Source of the DNA: Hygrophila difformis
Taxonomy: Eukaryota; Streptophyta; Magnoliopsida; Lamiales; Acanthaceae
Length of the DNA: 64,000 nt
NCBI GenBank assembly: GCA_030278955.1
Contig: JAOANR010000015.1
Coordinates: 35,000,487 to 35,064,486 of the forward strand
Reading direction: 5' to 3'
The translations under genes and the position numbers were made by a program. Below, in pieces: positions 22,938-34,487 of the stretch. Numbering within the stretch: the stretch's first letter is position 1; every line of letters begins with the position of its first letter. The notes beneath the pieces are model-generated. The model was not told where the DNA came from and did no database searches. It saw only the letters and a list, made by a program, of their open reading frames with translations.

Positions 22938-24378
22938 CACCGTTTTTCTTCATTTTTCGAGATCAGACAGAGGAGACTTACCATTTTCATCGAAAGAAAC
23001 ACTCTGAAACAATTTGCTAATGGGAGAAGAAGGCCAGAAACACAAAATCATGCCGGAGGAATGCATCAAGGACGCTGTTCTGGGCGTGTTCTTCCTATTC
23101 TAGGTGTTGCCTTTCTTTTTCTTGCATTGTAATGAATTGAAATTGCCTCTAAAAATAATCTGCTATCATGTTTTTAATTTGTAGACGGATTTCTGTATTG
23201 TTCGTGTTAGAAGTGTTCTAGAACGGGAGTTCAGAATCACTTTGAAGTACGAATTTATCTTTTATGGAAGTAATATAATATGTCGATGTTTTCTATTGGA
23301 ATCTGGAATTATGATTAAATGTCAGATTATGAATTATCTAGTTTGAGCGCTATTCTGCATGAATGGTAGAAGTGAAATTCATATTTTGCTGTTAGTTTGC
23401 TTTTTGGTCGATCAAATTGGAGTAATCTGATATGATGTTAGAATCTGTATTGGAATTATATGTTAGATTCTATTAAACTAATCGATATTCTGTGTTTTTG
23501 CTAAATCTGCTATCAAAATTATTAATCTGCTAAAGCCTGAAAAGATCGATTAATTTTAATTCCCTATTTTTAGTAATCTGGCATTAATTCTAATCTATCT
23601 GCATTTTAATATTATTATTTAAATCCAGTTTACCATGTTTTATTATTATTTTACCATAATTATTAGATTATTTACACTGTTTAGCATAATTTGAATGTTA
23701 GAATCTAATTCCATAAATTCTGCTTTGCTAAATCGGGAGATAAAAAGTAGAATTAATATTTTAGTACCGGAATTGGGAATAAATTACATTAAAAATGGAT
23801 TCTAGCATGTGCACAATGATTTGGGAAATGAAAAGTGCCTATTAATTGCTATAGGAAAATTTGTATGCTTGGAAAAGACTCAAATTTAGGCCTAGAATAA
23901 TGATTGCTAAATGTTAGATAATCTAGTCAGCTTCCATGAAGTCCGTTTAAGCATAATTTGGAATTTTAGTAGATTATTATATTTTTAATCTTTATAAAAA
24001 TATTTAAATTTAAGAGATTGATTTTTAGAACATTGGGAAATGTCAAATTATTACACAATTTCTATTTTATAATAAAGATGGCAATTTTTAAATATTACAA
24101 GCAACTCCCATTAGTATTTTTATCAATTAAAACTTTAATTTGCTTTATTTTAATTTAATATCACTGCTTTTAATTTAAATCACCATTAGAATTAAACAAA
24201 TCTTTTTCAAAATATAAAATATATAATATAAACTTAAAACAATTAAAATATTCTCCGGAATGAAATAATATTCTGAAATTCCCTTGGGTTCGACCCGGTA
24301 TTCACTGGTTTTTATTACTTGATGACAACCATCCGCTTGTGGTAAAATATGAGTGGTGAAAATCACCCATCAAGTTTT

Positions 24379-24396
24379 TGGCGCCGTTGCCGGGGA
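24379..24396 (+). other. Primer binding site, tRNA-Asp
   Basis: TGGCGCCGTTGCCGGGGA, an exact complement to the 3' end of plant tRNA-Asp as used by Athila/Tat elements. It starts six bases after the LTR. Confidence 0.9.
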
Positions 24397-24503
24397 ATTT
24401 GTTGTGAATTTTTAATTGTTTTTAGTTTAGTAATTTAAATCTATTAAGTTAAATATTAATTTAACTGTTACTTATTGTATTTTATTTTTATTTAATATTT
24501 GCA

Positions 24504-27500
24504 GTGCGAAGCAAGCAAGCAGAAATAGCTTATGATCCTGAAATTGAGCGTACTCTTAGAGCTATTAGATTAGGAAAACGTAGGAGACCAGCTCAGTTGG
24601 AAATTTTAATTAATTCATCCTCTGATGAAGAAAACTATTCTCCAACGACTGGAGTTTCAACAAATCTTACTAATCAACTAGTTGCTCAGTTCAATAGGTT
24701 AAACATGGCAGCGAATGAGAATGATAATCAGGGTAATAACGGAGGTAACGGTGGTGATTTGGAGCACGATGATCAAGCTGAAATGACCATTGAAGAACAC
24801 TTACAAGGAACTAGTGGAAATCTGCTTAATAGAACTCCTAGGCCTGATGTAGATGCTTTAAGCTTTACCCTTCAGCCTGCACTAATCACTATGGTTCAAG
24901 CTAATCAATATAATGGATCACCTACGAATGATGCTGTAGAACACATAAGGAACTTTCTAGACTATTGCGACACAGTGAAAATAAATGGTGTTACTAGTGA
25001 TGAAATTAAGTTGAGATTGTTCTCGTTTTCACTTAGAGACAAGGCTAAAACTTGGTACAACTCACTTCAATTAAGGGATGTCACTACTTGGGATAAAATG
25101 TTAGAAGCTTTCTTAGAACAGTTCTTCCCACCATCTAAGGTTATTGAATTACAAGAAAAAATCAAAGAATTTGTGCAAGATGAGGGTGAAACTTTGCTTG
25201 AAGCATGGGATAGATATAATACTTTATTGGCACGATGCCCGAATCATGGCTTTGAAGATTGGCAGCAGATGCACTTCTTCTACAATGGGTTGATTGATCA
25301 TTGGAGGAACTTGTTGGATGCAGCGGCTGGAGATTCTTTTCTAGCTATAGGACCTTCTAGAGCTAAAGAAATAATTGAGAAAAAGATTTCTAATATGAAA
25401 AAATTTCCTGGTAAGAAAAATGCTAGAAATAAAACAAAAGGGGGAATCTATGAGGTAGAAAAGGCAGTTGCTATAGATTCTAAGTTAGATGCTTTGATGA
25501 GGGAAGTTTCTACGCTTAAGAAAGGTCAAGCTAAAGTTGTGAGATGCGGTATTTGTCATGGACCTCACGAGTCATCAGCTTGTCACTTGCTTGATCAAGG
25601 ACTTCAAGAGACTATGCAGTGTGAGAGCACTGAGGAGCAAGTGGAAGATGTGAACTGCATGGGAAATAGGCAGCAGAATTACAACCAAAACCGACCTCAA
25701 AACCAAAATTTCTACCCTAATCAAAACTCTCAATTCCAACAAAACACTTATCCACAAAACAACCGTCAATCTTATCCACAAAACCAAAATCAAAATTACC
25801 CAAATCAAAATCAAAACTTTCAAAACCAAAATCAAAATCAGAATCAAAACTTTAATCAAAACAGAAATCAAAATCAGTCCTTCTACCCTAACCAACAACC
25901 TAGGAACTTTCAACCTCAACAACAGCTGCAACAAAATCAAGTAAGTGATGAAGTTAATTTAAAAGAGTTAATGAGCACAATCGTGTCTCAACAACAAACA
26001 ATTCAGCAAATGCAAGCCTCAATGAGAAATCTAGAAGTACAAGTTGGTCAAATTGCTAGGGACACTTCAAATAGACAGCAAGGAACACTACCAAGCATGC
26101 CTGATCCTAATCCAAAAGAGCAATGTAAAGCAATCACTTTAAGGAATAAAAAGGAATTACCTAATCCTTACCCTACCTTAGATGATCCAGAGGTTTCAGC
26201 TGATACTGTAGACGATCAAGGTGAGGATGCAGAGAAAGAAAGTCAGCAGAAGGATTCTGAGGAGCCTAAGGAGAGTGAGAGAGTTAGTGTTGATAGGAGT
26301 AAGGATAAGGGAAAGTCTACTGTTCCAGTCAAGTCATATCAGCCACCTATCCCTTACCCACAGCGTCTTAAAAAGGCTAAGGAAGATAAAGATTATGCTA
26401 AATTCTTAGAAGTCTTTAAGAATTTAAGAATTGATATTCCTTTCTCTGATGCTATAGCACAAATGCCCGTCTATGCTAAGTTTTTAAAAGAAATTCTATC
26501 AAAAAAGAGGAGTGTTGATGATGAAGAGAAAGCGACACTGACAGGGGAATGCAGTGCAATCTTACAAAGAAGACAACCTGTTAAACAAAAAGATCCTGGG
26601 AGCTACACTATTCCATGCATTATAGGCACTAAAGAGTTCAACAAAGCTTTGTGTGATCTCGGGTCTAGTATTAATCTGATGCCTCTACATATCTTTAGAG
26701 AACTAGGAGTAGGAGTTGTGAAGCCTACTAGGATGCAGCTACAGCTTGCTGATAGATCCATTAGGACTCCTTTAGGCATTGTAGAAGATGTTCCTGTTCA
26801 AGTAGAGAGCTTCATTTTCCCTGTTGATTTTGTTGTTCTTGATATGGAAAAGGACATTGATATCCCTCTGATTTTAGGTAGACCATTTCTTCAAACTGGT
26901 AGGGCTATGGTAGACATGGATGATGGTAAAATTACACTTAAAGTAGGTAATGAACAAGTGTCGTTTGACATTTCTAAGACAACTAAAACACAACACGCTA
27001 GTTCTGACACCTACCCGTGTAATAGAGTCACAGCCATCTATCAGGAGGATGAGGTGATTGAGAGAGAGTTCTTTGCTAGACACGATCCCTATAGGAAATT
27101 TGAGCAGTTAGTGGAGAGTTGTGAAGACTTAGCTGAAAGTAAGTGTGAGGGAGGATTACCTGTGCAAGTAACATGTGCAATTGTAGAATCCAAATTAGTT
27201 CCGTCTGTTGAAAAGCCACCTACGTTGACATTGAAGGAGCTGCCATCACACTTGAGGTATGTTTTTCTTGGTGAGAATGACACTTTACCTGTTATTGCAA
27301 GTAATAAATTAAATGATGATCAATTAAATGCATTAACCCAAGTGTTGAGTAAGCATGTTAGAGCAATAGGTTGGACAATAGCTGATATCAAGGGACTGAG
27401 TCCAGCATTGTGCACACATCGGATTTACATGGAGGAGGACGACAAGCCAGTTAGACAACCCCAAAGGAGATTGAATCCACATCTACAAGAAGCTGTGAGA

Positions 27501-30125
27501 GCAGAGGTGATTAAACTACTCGATGCAGGTATTATCTATCCTATTTCTGATAGTCAGTGGGTTAGTCCAGTACAAGTAGTGCCTAAAAAGGGAGGTATGA
27601 CTGTTACTAGAAATGAAAATGGTGAATTAGTACCTACTAGACCTACTACTGGATGGCGTGTTTGCATTGATTATAGGAGATTGAATGATAAAACTAGGAA
27701 AGATCATTTTCCGTTACCTTTTATTGATCAAATGCTGGAGCGTTTAGCTGGTCATGAATTTTATTGCTTTTTAGACGGCTATTCTGGTTATAATCAAGTT
27801 CCAATTGCACCTGAGGATCAAGATAAAACGACTTTTACATGTCCTTACGGTACATTTGCATATAGGAGAATGCCATTTGGTCTGTGTAATGCTCCAGCTA
27901 CATTTCAGAGATGCATGATGTCTATATTTTCTGATTTAATTGAGACATGCATTGAGGTATTTATGGATGATTTTTCTGTATTCGGGTCTGATTTTGAAAA
28001 ATGTTTAATTAATCTGGAAAAAGTTCTGATTAGATGTGAATAATCAAATTTAGTTCTTAATTGGGAAAAATGTCATTTTATGGTTAATGAAGGAATTGTC
28101 CTAGGACATAGAATTTCTAAAAATGGCATTGAAGTTGATAGGGCTAAAGTAGAAGTAATTGCTAAAATTCCACCTCCTACTAATTTAAAAACTTTGAGAA
28201 GTTTTCTGGGACATGCTGGATTTTATAGGAGATTTATAAAGGATTTTTCAAAAATTGGATTACCCCTGTTTAAATTGTTGTGCAAAGATGTGGAGTTTAA
28301 CTTTTCTGATGAATGTGTTGAGGCGTTCAATAGGATCAAGGAAGCACTGATAACTGCACCAATTATTCAGCCACCCGACTGGAGCCTGCCATTTGAGATC
28401 ATGAGCGACGCTAGTGACTCTGCTGTTGGTGCAGTACTGGGTCAACGAAAGGATAAGAAACTTCATGTTATTTATTATGCTAGTCAGGCTTTAAATTCTG
28501 CACAAAGAAATTATGCTACCACTGAAAAAGAATTATTGTCTGTTGTGTATGCATGTGAGAAGTTTAGGCCTTATCTGATTGGTTCTAAAACTGTAGTTTA
28601 CACTGATCATGCTGCAATTAAATATTTGTTTACAAAGAAAGATGCTAAGCCTCGGTTGATTCGATGGGTATTATTGTTACAGGAATTTGACTTAGAAATT
28701 AAAGATAGAAAAGGTGAAGAAAATCCTGTAGCTGATCATTTGTCGAGATTAGAGCATGAAAAAGGGGAAGAAAAATTAATAAATGATGCATTTCCTGATG
28801 AAAATTTGTATTTAATTAATAATACTTCCTCTGATCCTTGGTTTGCTGATTTTGTAAATTTTTTAGCATGTGGTGTAATTCCTGATCATTTAAAATGGCA
28901 TAGTCAAAAGCAAAAATTTAAAACTGATGCTAAGTATTTTATTTGGGATGAGCCTTATTTGTTTAGACTGTGTGCAGACCAGATTATAAGGAGATGCATC
29001 CCGGATGAGGACTTTGAGAAAGTTTTAAAAGCATGCCATGAAGGACTTGGAGGAGGACACGTTGGACCGAATAGGACAGCTCATAAGGTACTTGAAGGTG
29101 GTTTATTCTGGCCTAATATTTATAGGGATGCTAGATCATTTGTGCAAAAATGTGACGTATGTCAAAGGGCCGGTAATATCACTAAAAGAGATGAAATGCC
29201 TTTAAAAGGAATTATGCCTGTTGAGTTGTTTGATTTGTGGGGGATTGACTTCATGGGTCCATTTCCACCATCTAATGGGAAATTATATGTTCTAGTTGCT
29301 GTAGAATATGTGTCAAAATGGGTAGAAGCTGAAGCATGTGCATTGAATGATGCTAAACAAGTAATTAAATTTTTGAAAAAGCAAATTTTTACCCGTTTTG
29401 GTGTGCCTAAAGCAATCATTAGTGATGGTGGATCTCATTTTGTCAATAGGGCTGTTAATCAATTGTTATCTAGATTTCATGTTCATCATAGGATAACAAC
29501 ACCCTATCATCCTCAAGCCAATGGACAAGTAGAAGTCACTAATCGCGAGATTAAAAAGATTTTGGAAGCTACTGTAGGAAAATCTAGAAAAGAATGGGCT
29601 TTTAAGTTAGACGAAGCATTATGGGCTTATAGAACAGCTTTTAAAACACCCATAGGGATGACCCCGTTTAAATTGGTTTATGGTAAAGCTTGTCACTTGC
29701 CTTTTGAACTTGAGTTTAAGTCGCTTTGGGCTATGAAGAAATTAAATTTCGAATTTAAAGAAGCTCAAGAGAAAAGAAAGGTAGATCTTAATGAGTTAGA
29801 AGAAATGAGACGTCATGCTTATGATAATGCTCTAATTTATAAAGAAAGAACAAAGCTTTATCATGATAAAATGCTTAGGCCTAAGGTGTTTGAAGCGGGT
29901 CAATTAGTGCTTTTATATAATTCTAGATTTAAAGTGTTTCCTGGGAAATTGAAAACGAAATGGTCAGGGCCTTTTAGGATTGTTAAAGTGTTGGACAATG
30001 GTGCAGTAGTTTTAAAAGCTGATGATGAAAGGGAATTCACTGTAAATGGTCAAAGACTTAAACATTATTTTGGAGATGAAGTTAAATTCATCGAACAAAT
30101 TAATGTTAAGCCTTTGGTTGTTTAA
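24504..30125 (+). pseudogene. Athila-type gag-pol, single in-frame stop in RT
   Basis: One continuous frame of 1873 sense codons runs from 24504 to 30125 with a single TAA at 28041-28043 (codon 1180), within RT. Gag lies at about residues 110-300, then a CX2CX3HX4C knuckle (CGICHGPHESSAC), then an Asn/Gln-rich stretch (about 390-480). The protease has CDLGSSINLMP near residue 715; a leucine after the catalytic aspartate is common in this lineage. RT carries [10 protein letters not shown] near 1153. RNase H has [12 protein letters not shown]. Integrase has [23 protein letters not shown] and [11 protein letters not shown], with a GPF segment and no chromodomain. The first codon is GTG directly after an acceptor-like TATTTGCAG, so the initiator may be completed by splicing or may be mutated. 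Confidence 0.9.
25670..25950 (+). repeat. Asn/Gln-rich coding repeat in gag
   Basis: AACCAAAATCAAAA-like units repeat through the reading frame and encode runs of N and Q with scattered F and Y (QNQNYPNQNQNFQNQNQNQ). It sits between the knuckle and the protease. Such low-complexity segments can drive self-association. The antisense frame is a composition artefact. Confidence 0.8.
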
Positions 30126-30637
30126 ATCTGCTTATTGAAGTATTTGCATTGCATGTTTAATTATGTTGAGTTTTGATTTATTAAAATTTATGATAATCAA
30201 TAAAAATTATAAAATGAAGAAAAAGACAAAAATATTTTGCATTTTATTGTTTATGTGCTGTTAGTTGTTTTACTGCTTGTATTAATGTAAGTTGTGTTTT
30301 CATTTTTAATTATGCTGTTTAATTGTTATGCTTTATATTGTATGTGTTCAATAAATTGAGTAGGACATTGATTTGAATTGGAATAAGTAGCAAAATGTTG
30401 AGAAATGAAAGACTTGTGTGTGCTTGGAGTATTGATCTTGAATTGTGCATTTTTGACTCGGTGATGAGTTGAGGAGGAGGATATACATGGACTAGTTGAT
30501 TTAATTGAGGAGAATTATGATCCGGGAGGATTTAGGGAGGTTATATTTGCTAAATCTGACTTGCTAACCTTAGGGAGTGTATTGACTATCATTTTGGTGA
30601 AGTTTGAGCTGAAATTCGAGTGCTACATACTCAGTTT
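30126..30637 (+). other. AT-rich spacer after pol
   Basis: No gene is seen between the pol stop and the first internal array. Confidence 0.6.
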
Positions 30638-30975
30638 AGGCGCCACACCTTCTTGGTGGCGCCCAAAACCAAGCTCAGGCGCCATTTTATGCACCAATTT
30701 CGACCTTGGAAAAGTTTTAAGTCAGTTTTTGCGCCACATATGCTTTGTGGCGCATAAAACTGCTCTCTAGCGCCAAAAATTGCGCCACATTTAAACTTGG
30801 AAAAAATTGAAGTCAGGTTATGCGCCACTTCTTCTTGGTGGCGCATAAAATCACTCCCGAGCGCCGTTGGACGCGCCATTTTTGGACTTGGGATTTTTTT
30901 GGAAAAAACCCAGGCGCCACTCGTACTGAGTGGCGCCTAAAACACCATCGAAGCGCCATTTTGGCGCATCGACCC
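30638..30975 (+). promoter_or_regulatory. Four-module GCGCCA hairpin array before accessory ORF 1
   Basis: Modules begin at 30638, 30729, 30820 and 30912, a period of 91-92 bp. Stems are longer than in the LTR: module 3 pairs ATGCGCCAC with GTGGCGCAT and module 4 pairs AGGCGCCACT with AGTGGCGCCT (10 bp, 7-base loop). The array ends GGCGCATCGACCCGCGG, resembling the end of the other arrays. Exact E2F-type sites TTTGGCGC occur at 30960-30967 and, reversed, at 30770-30777. A pyrimidine-rich leader and a splice donor follow, as expected of a promoter. Confidence 0.7.
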
Positions 30976-30989
30976 GCGGGTCAGAACCC

Positions 30990-31290
30990 TGACCCGGGTC
31001 CAAAATCGGGTTTTTAACCCCAAAATCCTTCTCTTTTCATTCCATTCGAAAATTTTGCCTTCTCCTCTCTCTCAAGACCGACGCATTCCTCCCCTTCCAA
31101 GCGACACCATCCGCGCCATTTTGGTAAAAATTCTTCCAATTCTTGTTTCTTCCTATCAATTCTTATCTACATTGTTCAAATTCTCATCCCAAAATCCAAA
31201 TTTTGTTTGTTCAATCAAATTAGGGTTCAAGAACCCTAGTTTTCTAATTTTGGGGATTCCTCTTCAAAGTGTTCAAATTCTTCAATCTAG
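30990..31290 (+). other. Leader exon of accessory ORF 1
   Basis: This stretch follows the array and is rich in C and T (CTTCTCTTTTCATTCC, CTCCTCTCTCTCAAGACC), like a plant 5' untranslated region. It ends at a strong donor, ATCTAG|GTAAGA. Confidence 0.5.
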
Positions 31291-32113
31291 GTAAGAATGG
31301 CTATCCTAATTCAATTGTTATCATAATTTAGTGCTTTGGAATGCATTAATTTTGGTATTGGTATTGTTACTTGAATTTTGGGTTTTTGTAGAATGTGGGA
31401 TAAAATTTGATTTTGATTGTCTAAATCTTAGTTTGAACATGAACAAGTGTTGTAGAACATGTAATTCTTGCATATTGTGGAATTTTTGGATTAACATTAA
31501 AAATTTGAAATTTTTATAATTTGAAAATCTGAAAAATGGCTTTAAATTAATTAAAATGGCATTTTTTATAATTAAATGGATAAAACATCACTAGAATATG
31601 TCATTTTAGTTATATTGAAATTATAAGCTCATTTTTATGTCAAGAATTCCATGTTTTTCATAATGTAAACCATGTTTTGATAAAAACTCTCTTATTTGTA
31701 ATTTAGTTAATTTAAATAGTTTAATTTATCCTATAAATAAATTGGAATGGATTTAAATATTAATTTAAACCATTTAGGATAAACTAGTTTATTAAGTTAG
31801 GTTATTTTATTTATTAAATCTGGAAATTTAATAAAATGAGAGTTTTTATTAAAAAAAGTTGTCCTAAATGTGAATTTCTAAACTTTGGGACAAAATGGAT
31901 TATTTTTTTTTTTTTTTTTTAACAAAGTTTAGGATTTGTGAACCTTAAAATGCAACATTTTGGTCATTGAGTCATATAAATCCCACATTCTAGGTTGATG
32001 TATATGTTTGCTTTATACTTAACACTTAAGTTAAACCTATGGTTTAAACTTAAGTGTGAGGATGGGAGGCAATGCATATATATGACACTAACCCATCATT
32101 TTTGTACAATCAG
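31291..32113 (+). other. Predicted leader intron of accessory ORF 1
   Basis: The donor GTAAGA is at 31291 and the acceptor TACAATCAG ends at 32113. The ATG is 12 bases into the next exon. The interval of 823 bp is AT-rich with a 19-base T run near 31902-31920. A polypurine-like sequence lies at about 32050-32064. The layout parallels the leader intron of the minus-strand element's accessory ORF. Confidence 0.6.
32049..32066 (+). other. Internal polypurine-tract-like sequence
   Basis: The 15-base TTAAGTGTGAGGATG is identical to the polypurine tract at the 3' LTR (about 37978-37992). It lies near the middle of the internal region. It could prime second-strand synthesis internally, or be a relic of an older 3' end. 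Function is inferred only. Confidence 0.5.
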
Positions 32114-32124
32114 GTGCCAATATA

Positions 32125-33981
32125 ATGTATAATCCTCCAAATCTTCCTAAGAAATCGGGTTATAGGTATATACCGATGCCCGAGGGGAGATTGGGGATTT
32201 ATGATCCACAGTCACCGGATAGCGTTCCTACTCCTATTCCTGATGAGCATGTTTTTGAAAATCGCAGACTCCGCACTAAAAATTCGACACAGATGGATCA
32301 GCCCCAAGGATCAGGAGGTGCCTCTAAGTCCAAGGGACTTCTCTCCTATTTTAGGAGGAGTAAGTCCAAGAGCGGTGCATCCTCTAGACACACTACAGTG
32401 CCCGCTGATGACCATCAGGAGGTCAATCAGCCTGATCAGCCTGACCAGCCCGATCAGCCTCAGCCTGAGGCATCGGATCATTCACAGGCCCCCACTAGAG
32501 CCTCTCGGGGGAAGGCACCCGCTACTACGTCTACTTCCTCTCGACCTAGGAGGGGGAGATCTGCGGCATTAGTTATACAGGAGCCTGTCCCTGAGGCTCT
32601 AGGAGGAGAGGAAGATGAGGAGGAGGTTGATCAGGAGGAGCAGGAGGATAGGGGAGGACCGAAAAAGCAGGATCCGAGAACCTATGTCCCCGAGTTGCGT
32701 TATGTCAGTCCGGGCATATTTGATGCCACTGTGTTTAGGAGTGCCAGGGCCTATGAATTATACAAGAGGTTCCACAAGAAGAGGATCATTGCCGATAGAG
32801 GATTTTCCGACAGAGATCTACAGCACCCCCTACTCCGTGATGCTATCAGATCCAGAGGTTGGGAGAGATTTGTTAGACATCCAGCCGGGACATATTCATG
32901 GGAGTTGACTAGACTGTTTCTAGCCAACGCTGAGGAGGAGGATTCGTGGATTTTCGGGGTTAGAGTACCCATCACTCCTCAGCACATCAACCAGTTTTTC
33001 GGAGTAGTGGATGTGCCTTATGGCAGGGATTTTTGGGAGCCAGTTATGAGGGCTGATGATAGGGAGGAGATCAAGAAGCTGGTCTTGATGTCTATGTTTG
33101 AGGGTCAGGAGGATGTCCTCACTTATGATGACGATGATATGAGTAGGTTACATGGGCCTGATATGGATGCACCCATGTATCAGCTGCTCATGTTCTACAG
33201 ATCTAGACTGAGTCCTTCGACTCACACTTCTGGACCTACTGCTGTGGATATGTACGTCCCATACTGTATCAAGGTGGGGAGCCCGGTTAACATGGGAGAG
33301 CTTATTGCATTGGAGTTGAGACAGACACCAGGGGTGTCTAAGAGATCTGCTCTCATGTTTCCCAGCTTGATATGGCAGCTGTGTGCACAGGCAGGGGTGG
33401 ATATGGGGCAGTTTGACAGAGACTGGAGGATGAGGCCCCCTATTCCCTTTGGGAAGAGAAACTTCAAGCTGCCTGGGATTAGATGCAAGCCCATGATACT
33501 ACCGAGGGAGTTACCCAGGCAGTCACCGCCACCTGCACCTTCACATGCTAGCCAGGAGCATTCTGAGGCTCCTTCACAGTCCACCCGTGGTACACGAGGT
33601 GGTAGAGGTCGAGGTAGAGGACGTGGCAGAGCTCAGCCACAGCAGTCGCTGCAGTCACATCAGCAGTATCCGGGAGAGCCGGATTGGGCCAGGGTATTGA
33701 GGCTTGATCAGCAGACGATGATGACCAACCAGCAAAACTGGATGAACACTATGGATGAACGAATGAGGTTGGTAGCTCAGAGACAAAACTTCTTGAGCGA
33801 TCAGATTGAAAAGAATGCCCGAGCCCAAGCGTATCATGCAGCCAGACTTGAGTATTTTATGTCCCAGAGCTTAGGACAGCGATATGTCGCTCCTCAGACA
33901 CCTTCTGAGGACGATGATGATGAGGACTACGTGGGGTCTGGAGATGGTAGCGATGGTAGCGATGAGGATGCATGGGTCTGA
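32125..33981 (+). CDS. Accessory ORF 1, 'putative plant transposon protein' domain
   Basis: This intact 618-residue protein has a serine- and basic-rich N-terminus, a short DQP repeat (about residues 100-115), an acidic stretch (GGEEDEEEVDQEEQED) and then the conserved domain (about residues 185-460). Domain landmarks are RGWERFVRHPAGTYSWEL, a central STHTSGPTAVDMY segment, and LIWQLCAQAGVDM, as in the Pfam family Transposase_32. After it come a TRGGRGRGRGRGR tract, a glutamine-rich helix and an acidic tail (EDDDDEDYVG). Basic RG-rich plus acidic sections suggest nucleic acid or chromatin contact, but no function is known for the family. It is a diverged paralogue of the ORF at 35108 and shares the C-terminal LEYFMSQSLGQRY segment. 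Confidence 0.8.
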   Translation: MYNPPNLPKKSGYRYIPMPEGRLGIYDPQSPDSVPTPIPDEHVFENRRLRTKNSTQMDQPQGSGGASKSKGLLSYFRRSKSKSGASSRHTTVPADDHQEVNQPDQPDQPDQPQPEASDHSQAPTRASRGKAPATTSTSSRPRRGRSAALVIQEPVPEALGGEEDEEEVDQEEQEDRGGPKKQDPRTYVPELRYVSPGIFDATVFRSARAYELYKRFHKKRIIADRGFSDRDLQHPLLRDAIRSRGWERFVRHPAGTYSWELTRLFLANAEEEDSWIFGVRVPITPQHINQFFGVVDVPYGRDFWEPVMRADDREEIKKLVLMSMFEGQEDVLTYDDDDMSRLHGPDMDAPMYQLLMFYRSRLSPSTHTSGPTAVDMYVPYCIKVGSPVNMGELIALELRQTPGVSKRSALMFPSLIWQLCAQAGVDMGQFDRDWRMRPPIPFGKRNFKLPGIRCKPMILPRELPRQSPPPAPSHASQEHSEAPSQSTRGTRGGRGRGRGRGRAQPQQSLQSHQQYPGEPDWARVLRLDQQTMMTNQQNWMNTMDERMRLVAQRQNFLSDQIEKNARAQAYHAARLEYFMSQSLGQRYVAPQTPSEDDDDEDYVGSGDGSDGSDEDAWV

Positions 33982-34487
33982 AGAAGTGGGTGACAACGAT
34001 GACGATGATTCTGAGGACTCCGACTGACTGAGAGAGATGAGCGATAGATAGGCTTATGATTATTATAGATGACATGTATTGATAGGCCTATGTATTCGAC
34101 TCTATTGCGCTTCTGAGTTTATTTTGCTACATTTCAGTATTTATATTTGGGGATTGTAATTGTCCTAACTCTATTTTATTTTTATTTTAGTACTTTTGCT
34201 ATTTTAGACTTGTTATTTCTATTATCCATGTTCTCGTAATTTTATAGAGTAGTAGATGGAGTTTAAATGAATTTTAAGGTTTTTAGTTGCTTTTTGATTC
34301 AATAAAGTAGCTCTTACCAATAACATGCTTAATTGAGTGTTTTGAACTGGTTAAAAGATCAATGAAGTTTATTTGAACTAGATTGAGGTGTAAATGAAGT
34401 GAAATTGGTATTGTTGAGTGATTTGGAGATTTTGGACATCATGGGGAAGAACTTAGGAAAAACACATTCTGCTCGATTTGACACAGA
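33982..34487 (+). other. Spacer between the accessory cassettes
   Basis: No gene is seen. It is T-rich after the ORF 1 stop and probably holds its 3' end. Confidence 0.5.

Larger units (their letters stand above)
22260..24372 (+). repeat. 5' LTR of the young Athila-type element
   Basis: It starts TGATGCACCC and ends CCATCA, next to the primer site. The length of 2113 bp equals the 3' LTR. It contains the four-module GCGCCA array (22562-22900), a possible TATA-like TTTTAAA at 22931-22937, a pyrimidine-rich leader, and a long AT-rich downstream half. The U5 end carries GGGTTCGACCCGGT (24286-24299). Open frames across the array are repeat artefacts, not genes. Confidence 0.95.

Noticed and set aside
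25575..25940. Leucine/isoleucine-rich antisense frame resembling a membrane protein
   Set aside because: It is the complement of the Asn/Gln repeat in gag and has no independent support.
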